Assembly (NCBI GenBank): GCA_902806305.1
Contig: CADCWC010000321.1
Span: forward strand, 1-5,029
From: an uncultured Thermoleophilia bacterium
Lineage (GTDB): Bacteria > Actinomycetota > Thermoleophilia > Gaiellales > F1-60-MAGs149
Direction of reading: 5' to 3'
Length of the DNA stretch: 5,029 nt
Part shown: piece by piece, positions 1 through 5,029 of the stretch
Position numbering within the stretch: the first letter of the stretch is position 1
Layout: every line of letters starts with the position of its first letter
Translations under genes and position numbers: made by a program
Notes under the pieces: model-generated
What the model saw: only the letters and a program-made list of their open reading frames with translations
What the model was told of the DNA's origin: nothing
Databases searched by the model: none

Positions 1-409
1 CGACCCGGACGCGTACGCGTTCTGCCACCGCGTGCGGGTCCGTTTCGCCGAGACGGACGCGATGGGCGTGGTCCACCACGCCGCCTACCTGCCGTACCTC
101 GAGAGCGCCCGCGTGGAGTGGCTCCGCGCCGTCGGCCGTCCCTACACCGCGGTCCGGGCCGACGGCCTCGACCTGGCCGTGATCGAGGTCGCGGTGCGCT
201 ACGTCGCCGCGCTGCGCTTCGACGACGAGGCGGACGTCCACGTCGGCCTCGGCCGCGTCGGTCCGGCGGCGTTCGCGCTGCACTACCTCGTGCGACGCGG
301 GGACGAGGCCGTCGCGACGGCGCGCACGCGCCACGCGCTGCTCGGCGCGGGCGACGGGCGTCCGCGGCGGCTGCCCGGCTGGATCGCCGCGCTCGGACGC
401 CCGCGCTGA
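1..409 (+). CDS. Acyl-CoA thioesterase, 4HBT/YbgC-FadM hotdog family (5' partial)
   Basis: Likely a small cytoplasmic hotdog-fold thioesterase that hydrolyses acyl-CoA or acyl-ACP thioesters; the actual substrate cannot be read from the sequence. The family signature lies near the visible N-terminus: RVRFAETDAMGVVHHAAYLPYLE, in the pattern D-x-x-G-V-V-(Y/H)-H-x-x-Y-x-x-(Y/F)-x-E. The Asp encoded at 56-58 sits where the YbgC catalytic Asp falls, and a paired His follows. A GTG at 32 could serve as a start, but the frame stays open to the window edge (DPDAYAFCHRVRV) and homologues usually have several residues before the first strand, so the true start is probably just outside. From the edge, 135 residues are visible before the TGA at 407-409, near the usual 130-150 of the family. 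It precedes the guaB-like gene by 40 bases on the same strand. Family assignment is firm; function beyond thioesterase is inference. Confidence 0.85.
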   Translation, partial: DPDAYAFCHRVRVRFAETDAMGVVHHAAYLPYLESARVEWLRAVGRPYTAVRADGLDLAVIEVAVRYVAALRFDDEADVHVGLGRVGPAAFALHYLVRRGDEAVATARTRHALLGAGDGRPRRLPGWIAALGRPR

Positions 410-436
410 CCGCCCTTCCCTTCGCGCGACCGCGGC

Positions 437-449
437 GATACTGGACCGC
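437..449 (+). promoter_or_regulatory. Possible -10 element of a leaderless guaB transcript
   Basis: The hexamer GATACT (437-442) resembles the actinobacterial -10 consensus TANNNT/TATAAT in a GC-rich setting and ends 7 bases before the GTG at 450. That spacing would place the transcription start at or beside the start codon. No Shine-Dalgarno-like purine run precedes the GTG, as expected for a leaderless mRNA. The -35 region (about 414-420, CCTTCCC) shows no convincing match. This is inference from position and composition only. Confidence 0.4.
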
Positions 450-1973
450 GTGTCCATCGAACTCCTCCCCACGCTGCCCGCCGGGCCTGCGGCGACCGCC
501 TTCCGCCTGGCCCTCACCTACGACGACGTCCTGCTCGTGCCGCGCCGTTCGAGCGTCCGATCCCGCAGCGAGGTCTCGACCTCGAGCCGCCTGACGCGGC
601 GTCTGACCCTCGCGGCACCCGTGGTGGCGGCCAACATGGAGACCGTCACGGAGGCGCCCATGGCCATCGCCATGGCCCGCGCGGGCGGCCTCGGCGTCAT
701 CCACCGCTTCCTGCCCGTGGCCCACCAGGCGGCGATGGTCGAGCGCGTGAAGCGCGCGGAGAACCTCATCATCCGCGACCCGTACCGGATCGGCGAGGAC
801 GCCACCGTCGGCGAGGCCCGCGGGCTCATGCGCGAGAAGGGCGTCCGCTCGCTGCTCGTCGTCGGGCGCGACGACGGCCGCCTGGCCGGGATCCTGACCG
901 CGCGGGACCTGCGGCTCGACCCGGCCGACGATGAGCCGATCGCCCGCTACGCCACGCGGCGCGACCAGCTCGTGACCGCCCCGCCCGACGTCACGCTCGA
1001 GGAGGCGCGGCTGACGCTGCACCGCCACCGGATCGAGAAGCTGCCGCTGATCGACGCGGACGGGGTGCCCGTGGGCCTCGTCACGGTCCAGGACCTGGTC
1101 GCGCTGCGCGAGCGACCGCACGCCTCGAAGGACGTGCGGGGCAGGCTCCTCGTCGGCGCCGCGATCGGCGTCCGCGGCGACTACCTCGAGCGGGCCGCCG
1201 CCCTGATCGACGCGGGCGTCGACGTGCTCGTGCTGGACATCGCCCACGGCCACGCCGAGCACGCCCTCGCGGCCCTCGAGCGCCTCCGTGGCGATCACCC
1301 CGACATCGACCTGGTGGCCGGCAACGTGGCCACCGCGGCCGGCGCCGACGACCTCTGCCGCGCGGGCGCCGACGCGGTCAAGGTCGGTGTCGGCCCGGGG
1401 AGCGCCTGCACGACGCGGATCGTGGCCGGCGTCGGCGTGCCGCAGCTCACCGCGGTGATGGACGCCGTGGCGGCCTGCCGCCCGCACGACGTGCCGGTCA
1501 TCGCCGACGGCGGGATCCGGGAGCCGGGCGACATGGCGAAGGCCATCGCCGCGGGCGCGGAGTGCGTGATGGTCGGGAACCTGCTGGCCGGCACCGACGA
1601 GAGCCCGGGCACCGTCGTGACGCGCGGCGGGCGGAAGGTCAAGGTCTACCGGGGGATGGCGTCGGCTGCCGCCACCCAGCGTCGGATGGCGGCCGAGGGC
1701 ATCGAGCCGCCGGCGGGCACGCTGTTCGCCTCCGTCAGATCGGCTGGGGCCGATGTCGACCTCGCCGGACACGCGGTCCCTGAGGGCGTCGAGGCGACCG
1801 TGCCCTACCGCGAGTCGGCGACGGCCATCGTGGCGAACCTGGTCGGCGGCCTCCGGTCGTCGATGAGCTACGCCGACGCGCGGACGGTCGCGGAGTTCCA
1901 CGAGAACGCGGAGTTCGTGCGGATCACCCAGGCGGGCCTGCTCGAGTCGCGACCGCACGACCTCGACCTCTGA
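450..1973 (+). CDS. guaB: IMP dehydrogenase / GMP reductase family protein with CBS pair
   Basis: Purine nucleotide interconversion enzyme. IMPDH makes XMP from IMP with NAD+, the first committed step to GMP; GMP reductase runs the GMP to IMP direction. At 507 residues it matches bacterial IMPDH. The barrel starts at LTYDDVLLVPRRS (22-34). Two CBS motifs follow (about 112-160 and 172-222), then LVGAAIGV (234-241), the NAD-contacting Asp263 in LDIAHGH, VAGNVAT (289-295), and the catalytic loop GVGPGSACTTR with Cys320 and Thr322. ADGGIR (352-357) and LAGTDESPG with Glu384 come next. The C-terminal GLLESRPHD (496-504) resembles the IMPDH monovalent-cation site. One oddity is the flap between YRGMAS (400-405) and VPEGVEATVPY (443-453): it has no Arg-Tyr pair and no Tyr at all, although IMPDHs carry a catalytic Arg-Tyr there. 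GMP reductase-like activity, as reported for the CBS-containing mycobacterial GuaB1, is therefore possible. The GTG start lacks a ribosome binding site; a -10-like box precedes it. The amidase follows after 8 bases. Confidence 0.9.
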   Translation: MSIELLPTLPAGPAATAFRLALTYDDVLLVPRRSSVRSRSEVSTSSRLTRRLTLAAPVVAANMETVTEAPMAIAMARAGGLGVIHRFLPVAHQAAMVERVKRAENLIIRDPYRIGEDATVGEARGLMREKGVRSLLVVGRDDGRLAGILTARDLRLDPADDEPIARYATRRDQLVTAPPDVTLEEARLTLHRHRIEKLPLIDADGVPVGLVTVQDLVALRERPHASKDVRGRLLVGAAIGVRGDYLERAAALIDAGVDVLVLDIAHGHAEHALAALERLRGDHPDIDLVAGNVATAAGADDLCRAGADAVKVGVGPGSACTTRIVAGVGVPQLTAVMDAVAACRPHDVPVIADGGIREPGDMAKAIAAGAECVMVGNLLAGTDESPGTVVTRGGRKVKVYRGMASAAATQRRMAAEGIEPPAGTLFASVRSAGADVDLAGHAVPEGVEATVPYRESATAIVANLVGGLRSSMSYADARTVAEFHENAEFVRITQAGLLESRPHDLDL

Positions 1974-1981
1974 GCGGCCCG

Positions 1982-3169
1982 GTGACGGCCCCGGCCGGCG
2001 ACCCGCTCCACGTCTGGATCACGCCCACGCCCGTCCCGGGCGCGCCGCCGGGCCGGCGGCTCGGGATCAAGGACCTGTTCGACACGGCGGGCGTGCGCAC
2101 GACCTACGGCTCGGCGCTGTACGGCGACCACGTCCCGGACCGCGACGCGTCGGCCGTGACCCGGCTGCTCGACGCCGGCTGGGCCGGCGTCGGCAAGACG
2201 AACCTGCACGAGTTCGCGTTCGGCGTGACGTCGGAGAACCCGTGGTACGGCGCGGTCGGCAACCCCCACGACCCGACGCGGGTGGCCGGCGGCTCGTCGG
2301 GCGGGTCGGCGGCGGGGCTCCTGACGGGCGACTTCGACCTGGGGCTCGGCACCGACACGGCGGGCTCCATCCGGATCCCCGCCTCGGCCTGCGGCGTCGT
2401 CGGGTTCAAGCCGGCGTTCGCGGCGGTGCCCCTCGACGGGTGCTTCCCGCTCGTGCCGTGGCTCGACCACGGCGGCCCGATGGCCCGCACCGTCGGGGCC
2501 TGCGTCGAGGCCTTCGCCATCCTCGCCGACCGCGCGCCGGCCGTGGCTCTCGACGTGGAGGGGCTGCGCGCCGTCGCGATCCGCCCCGAGGGCGTCCAGG
2601 ACGACATCGCCGCGGCGGTCGCCGCGGCCGTCGACCGGATGCGCGAGGCCGGGCTCGACGTCACGGACGGCGGGCTCGACGTCACGGACGGCGTCCTGCC
2701 GCCCCTGCCCGACGACGCCGTGCGGCTGCGGATGGCGGCGGCGGCCGAGGTCCACGCCGCGACCTTCCCGGCTCGCCGGGAGCGCTACGGCGCGGCCGTG
2801 GCGCGGCTGCTCGATCTGGCCCGCGACATCGCCGCGACGCTCGACCGCCCCGCCGCCGAGGCCGTCCTCGCGGGCTGGCGGACGACCGTCGCCGCGCGGC
2901 TCGCCCCGTACCACCTGCTGGTGCTGCCGACGCTGCCGATCACGCCGCCCCGGATCGGCGATCCCGACCCCCGGAACCGCAACCGCCTGCTGTCACTGAC
3001 CCAGCCGTTCAACTTCCTCGGCCTCCCGGCCGTGACGGTGCCGTGCGGCACCGACACGGCCGGGATGCCCGTCGGGCTCCAGATCGTCGGTCACGACGAC
3101 GACGTCGTGCTCGGCGCGGCGCTCACGCTCGAGCCTGTCATCCGGCCGGGGGGCGCCCCCGCGGGTTGA
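1982..3169 (+). CDS. Amidase signature (AS) family hydrolase, short form
   Basis: Cytoplasmic amide hydrolase of the amidase-signature fold; the substrate is unknown. All three catalytic residues are visible: Lys30 in GIKDLFDTAG, the cis-Ser105 in RVAGGSSGGSAAG, and the nucleophile Ser129 in GTDTAGSIRIPASACG. The 24-residue gap between the two serines equals that of FAAH and malonamidase E2. The C-terminal half has LLVLPTLPITPPRIGD and FNFLGLPAVTVPCGTDTAGMPVGLQIVG, typical of the family. At 395 residues it is shorter than most AS enzymes (450-550), with little before the catalytic Lys, as in short forms such as plant AMI1. The reading frame is open upstream inside guaB, but the nearby codons offer no obvious better start, so the GTG 8 bases after the guaB stop is preferred; coupling to guaB is likely because no ribosome binding site is seen. 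It is not assigned as GatA because no gatB or gatC lies nearby. Residues 224-237 are a perfect duplicate of GLDVTDG. Its last 32 bases overlap the convergent propeller gene. Confidence 0.88.
   Translation: MTAPAGDPLHVWITPTPVPGAPPGRRLGIKDLFDTAGVRTTYGSALYGDHVPDRDASAVTRLLDAGWAGVGKTNLHEFAFGVTSENPWYGAVGNPHDPTRVAGGSSGGSAAGLLTGDFDLGLGTDTAGSIRIPASACGVVGFKPAFAAVPLDGCFPLVPWLDHGGPMARTVGACVEAFAILADRAPAVALDVEGLRAVAIRPEGVQDDIAAAVAAAVDRMREAGLDVTDGGLDVTDGVLPPLPDDAVRLRMAAAAEVHAATFPARRERYGAAVARLLDLARDIAATLDRPAAEAVLAGWRTTVAARLAPYHLLVLPTLPITPPRIGDPDPRNRNRLLSLTQPFNFLGLPAVTVPCGTDTAGMPVGLQIVGHDDDVVLGAALTLEPVIRPGGAPAG
2651..2692 (+). repeat. Perfect 21-bp tandem duplication inside the amidase gene
   Basis: Two identical, adjacent 21-base units (2651-2671 and 2672-2692) encode GLDVTDG twice. 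The identity extends one base to the left. The length is a multiple of three, so the reading frame is kept. The absence of any synonymous difference between the copies suggests a recent slippage or duplication event. Confidence 0.95.
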
Positions 3170-4115
3170 CCTCCGAGACCGTGAACGGCAGCACCGGCGT
3201 GCCGGACTGGCGCTTGTCGAACTGCGAGTTGACCACCAGGAGGTTCCGGCGGGCCCGGGCCACGGTGGTCGGGAACGCGAACGTCGGGTCCTCGATCACC
3301 GCGCGGACCGTGCCGCTCGTGAGATTCCGCGAGAGCCGGATCCGCTCGATCCGCCCGAGCGCGTTCCGGACCACGAAGAGGGTGCGCCCCTCGAGCAGCA
3401 GGCCGTCCCCGGCCGTGATCAGCCCGTCGAGCGCGACGCGGGTCACGCGCTTCGTGGCCACGTCGATGCGGAAGAGGAAGCCGGTGTTCGACTGCACGAC
3501 GAGGAGGGTCCGCCCGTCGGGCGTGGCGGCGATGCCGTTGACGTTGAAGCCCGGCGTGTACTGCAGCGGCGTGCCTTCGAAGCAGAGCCACTGCTCGTAG
3601 CGGATGCGGCGACCCGGGCGGTTCGTGATCCGGTAGAGCACCGGCGAGAGCGAGTCGGTCGCGTACGCCGTCCCGCCACGCGTGACCGCGATGTCGTTGA
3701 CGAACGTCTGCGCCGCCGGCTTGCCGTTCGAGAAGCGGGCCAGCAGCGCCTTCGTGTCGGTGTCGTACACCCAGATGCCGCCGGTCGACCCGCCCGCGAC
3801 GTAGAGGCGCCCGCGCCGATCGTCGACCTTCAGGCCGATGGCCGTCGAGCGCCCGTCGGTGCCCGGCGGGAGCCAGACCTGGGCGGAGCCGCCGCCCAGG
3901 CGTCCGCGGAAGATCGTGCCGTCGGTGGTGCTCGAGACGTAGAACGACCGCCGCGACGGCTCGTAGGCGATGCCTTCAGGGTAGACGGCCGCGCCGGGCA
4001 GCACGTACGTGCGGATCGCGGCGGCGCGTGCGTCGGCCGCCGGCGCTGCGACCGCGGCCGGCGCGACCCCGAGAGCGCCGACCGCCGCGAGGGTGACGAG
4101 GGTGGGACGCGTCAC
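3138..4115 (-). CDS. Secreted NHL/SMP-30-like six-bladed beta-propeller protein
   Basis: Exported beta-propeller of unknown activity, 325 residues from the chosen GTG. The start at 4115 is preferred over in-frame codons further upstream (such as 4193) because AAGGAG lies 5 bases before it and because it begins a clean signal peptide: one Arg, then LVTLAAVGALGVAPAAVAA, with likely cleavage near Ala23/Ala24. Six blade-like units follow, each with a loop and a strand such as FYVSS, LYVAGG, AYATD, LLVVQS, LFVVRN or LLVVNS: about 46-75 (YPEGIAYEPSRRSFYVSS), 93-118, 138-165 (FVNDIAVTRGG), 191-218 (NVNGIAATPDGRTLLVVQS), 236-262 and 281-300. This resembles the SMP-30/gluconolactonase superfamily and an actinobacterial group that, as I recall, databases sometimes label superoxide dismutase; no SOD metal motif is seen, so that label is probably wrong. 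The single Cys makes disulfides unlikely. It lies 82 bases downstream of the Asp-box lipoprotein gene on the same strand. Catalysis is unproven; ligand binding is equally possible. Confidence 0.8.
   Translation of the reverse strand: MTRPTLVTLAAVGALGVAPAAVAAPAADARAAAIRTYVLPGAAVYPEGIAYEPSRRSFYVSSTTDGTIFRGRLGGGSAQVWLPPGTDGRSTAIGLKVDDRRGRLYVAGGSTGGIWVYDTDTKALLARFSNGKPAAQTFVNDIAVTRGGTAYATDSLSPVLYRITNRPGRRIRYEQWLCFEGTPLQYTPGFNVNGIAATPDGRTLLVVQSNTGFLFRIDVATKRVTRVALDGLITAGDGLLLEGRTLFVVRNALGRIERIRLSRNLTSGTVRAVIEDPTFAFPTTVARARRNLLVVNSQFDKRQSGTPVLPFTVSEVNPRGRPPAG
3149..3160. repeat. 12-bp perfect palindrome in the convergent gene overlap
   Basis: GGGGGCGCCCCC lies inside the 32 bases shared by the 3' ends of the amidase (stop 3167-3169) and the propeller gene (stop 3138-3140). 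It could fold in both transcripts, but the perfect symmetry leaves only a short stem once a loop is allowed, and no T-tract follows on either strand. It may help termination on both sides, though this is not demonstrable from sequence alone. Confidence 0.5.
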
Positions 4116-4120
4116 ATCGA

Positions 4121-4126
4121 CTCCTT
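4121..4126 (-). promoter_or_regulatory. Ribosome binding site that sets the propeller gene start
   Basis: The minus strand reads GGAAGGAG TCGAT GTG. AAGGAG is a near-perfect Shine-Dalgarno sequence 5 bases before the GTG at 4115. It rules against the upstream in-frame starts, which would add a charged 26-residue extension before the signal peptide. Confidence 0.8.
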
Positions 4127-4140
4127 CCGAAGGCTGGCGG

Positions 4141-4164
4141 CCGCCGCCCATCGGCGGGCGGCGG
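4141..4164 (-). other. GC-rich hairpin between the two propeller genes
   Basis: Perfect 9-bp inverted repeat: CCGCCGCCC at 4141-4149 pairs with GGGCGGCGG at 4156-4164 around a 6-base loop. It sits in the 82-base gap after the lipoprotein stop (4198) and ends about 15 bases before the ribosome binding site of the next gene. A second, weaker 5-bp stem (4165-4169 with 4175-4179) is adjacent. No T-run follows on the minus strand, so a classical intrinsic terminator is not supported. It could be a partial terminator, an mRNA processing or stability element, or a regulator site. Confidence 0.5.
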
Positions 4165-4197
4165 GTTCGTACCCCGAACGGGATACGCCGCAACGCG

Positions 4198-5029
4198 TCA
4201 GAAGGTTTTCCCGCCGTCGACGGACGCGAACAGCCGGCCGTTCTCGGCCACTGCGAAGACCAGCGAGCCGTTGCGCGGGCTGACGGCCACGCGCGCTGCG
4301 GTCAGGGGTCGCTCGTCCCAGGTCAGGCCGCCGTCGCGGGAGATCGCCACCAGCGAGTTGGCGATCACCACGAGATCCGGGTCGACCATCGTCGTCGCGA
4401 CGTCGCCCGCGAACGACACGCCGGGCAGACGGCGCCACACGGCCCCCAGGTTCGTCGAGACGAGCAGCCCGCCGGATCCGCACGCCGCGTAGAGCCGTGC
4501 CCCGCCGCCCTCCTGCGCTGCCGCGGCCAGGGCCCGCGGCCGCCGACACAGACCGACGGCGGGCAGACGGCGCCAACGACCGGCCTCGTCGTTCGAGTAC
4601 CAGAGCCGGACCCGGTCGCCGACCGTGCCGACGGCCCACAGGCGTCCCTGTTGCGGGGCCGACGCGAGAGCCGTCACCGTCTCCCCGAACGGCCACTCCA
4701 CCACAGGCCCGCGTCGTTCACGGAGCCCGAGGTCCATGACCTGGACGGTCCGTCCGCGGCTGATCAGCGCCTGTCGACGGGTGTAGCCGATGGCGCGCGC
4801 CTCGGACGCCCGCGGCACCGGGGAGCGATAGCTCCGGCCGGCGTCCTCGGTCACGACGACCTCCGCCGCCGAGCCGATCACGAGCGGGCCCTGCGAGTCG
4901 TTCGTCACCGACAGGAAGGTCGGCCGCTCGACGCTCTCGGGCACCGCCCGGTCGACGCCGCCGCCGCCGAGCCCGCACCCCGCCGCGACCAGGAGCGACA
5001 CGACGGCGAGAAGGGCGGGGACGGGTGGA
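4198..5029 (-). CDS. Asp-box (BNR-like) beta-propeller lipoprotein (5' partial)
   Basis: Probable membrane-anchored extracytoplasmic propeller; enzymatic role unknown. The visible N-terminus reads PPVPALLAVVSLLVAAGCGLGGGG, a hydrophobic signal segment ending in a VAAGC lipobox whose Cys is encoded at 4977-4975. The frame is open to the window edge, and a start at the GTG at 5001 would leave only eight residues before the Cys, so the real start lies outside the window. Five Asp-box-like motifs (S/T-x-D-x-G-x-x-W/F) follow: TEDAGRSY (4851-4828), SNDEAGRW (4596-4573), STNLGAVW (4458-4435), SRDGGLTW (4341-4318) and SVDGGKTF (4224-4201). This is the pattern of sialidase-like, YCF48 and VPS10-type propellers; the sialidase catalytic residues are not recognisable, so a sialidase call is not made. 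The protein stops directly after the fifth motif. Two Cys (visible in GLC and AAC) could form a disulfide outside the membrane. It is probably cotranscribed with the secreted propeller downstream. Confidence 0.75.
   Translation of the reverse strand, partial: PPVPALLAVVSLLVAAGCGLGGGGVDRAVPESVERPTFLSVTNDSQGPLVIGSAAEVVVTEDAGRSYRSPVPRASEARAIGYTRRQALISRGRTVQVMDLGLRERRGPVVEWPFGETVTALASAPQQGRLWAVGTVGDRVRLWYSNDEAGRWRRLPAVGLCRRPRALAAAAQEGGGARLYAACGSGGLLVSTNLGAVWRRLPGVSFAGDVATTMVDPDLVVIANSLVAISRDGGLTWDERPLTAARVAVSPRNGSLVFAVAENGRLFASVDGGKTF
4422..4575 (-). repeat. 16-bp direct repeat marking duplicated propeller blades
   Basis: CGGGCAGACGGCGCCA occurs at 4422-4437 and again at 4560-4575, 138 bases (46 codons) apart and in the same frame of the lipoprotein gene. 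Each copy encodes the WRRLP segment just after an Asp box (RWRRLPAVGL and VWRRLPGVSF). It reflects internal blade repetition and not a mobile or regulatory repeat. Confidence 0.8.

Noticed and set aside
9..20. Palindrome ACGCGTACGCGT at the window start
   Set aside because: It is inside the thioesterase coding frame (DAYAF) and is short, GC-driven symmetry; no sign of an operator or attachment site.
1868..2914. Long minus-strand open frame (348 codons) opposite guaB and the amidase
   Set aside because: It is Arg/Gly/Ala-rich with no fold-like pattern and lies antisense to a frame with a complete AS catalytic triad; a high-GC shadow.
2242..3600. Plus-strand open frame of 452 codons running past the amidase stop into the propeller region
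   Set aside because: Its translation is low-complexity RRRG-type sequence over the amidase and antisense over the propeller gene, whose signal peptide, ribosome binding site and blade motifs are convincing.
4160..4182. tRNA T-arm-like GGTTCGTACCCCGAAC
   Set aside because: No acceptor, D-arm or anticodon arm fits around it; it is just a short 5-bp stem.
4116..4193. Upstream in-frame starts for the secreted propeller (such as the one at 4193)
   Set aside because: They would place a 26-residue Arg/Gly-rich extension before the signal peptide and ignore the AAGGAG site next to 4115.
4112..4696. Minus-strand 194-codon frame overlapping the lipoprotein gene and the gap
   Set aside because: It is out of frame with the Asp-box protein, Arg/Gly-rich, and has no recognisable motif.
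4198..5001. Lipoprotein starting at the GTG at 5001
   Set aside because: It would leave only eight residues and no charged region before the lipobox Cys; the hydrophobic segment clearly continues upstream to the window edge.

Overview
This is a dense, very GC-rich stretch (roughly 70% G+C or more by eye). Third positions are strongly G/C and three of the four starts considered are GTG. This fits a high-GC actinomycete. The secreted propeller at 3138-4115 resembles a family I recall from Actinomycetota, and Thermoleophilia/Solirubrobacterales is a plausible but unproven guess. No rRNA, tRNA, CRISPR array, mobile element or origin is visible, and no stretch longer than about 82 bases lacks a gene.

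Left half, plus strand: the 3' part of a hotdog-fold acyl-CoA thioesterase gene (cut by the window start, ending at 409) is followed after 40 bases by an IMP dehydrogenase/GMP reductase family gene (450-1973) with an inserted CBS pair. Eight bases later comes a short amidase-signature hydrolase (1982-3169). The 40-base gap holds a -10-like hexamer 7 bases before the guaB GTG and no Shine-Dalgarno sequence, which suggests a leaderless transcript carrying guaB and the amidase.

Right half, minus strand: a lipoprotein with Asp-box (BNR-like) beta-propeller motifs (5029-4198, 5' end outside the window) lies upstream of a secreted six-bladed NHL/SMP-30-like propeller protein (4115-3138). The 82-base gap between them holds a strong GC hairpin and a good ribosome binding site. 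Both products appear to be exported. The minus-strand pair converges on the amidase, and the two 3' ends overlap by 32 bases around a perfect 12-base palindrome.

The genes are mostly housekeeping or ordinary accessory types, and I see no new defence, mobile or biosynthetic system. The points that merit a second look are the guaB product, which keeps the IMPDH catalytic loop but lacks the Arg-Tyr pair in its flap, a perfect 21-base in-frame tandem duplication in the amidase, and the structured intergenic and convergent junctions.
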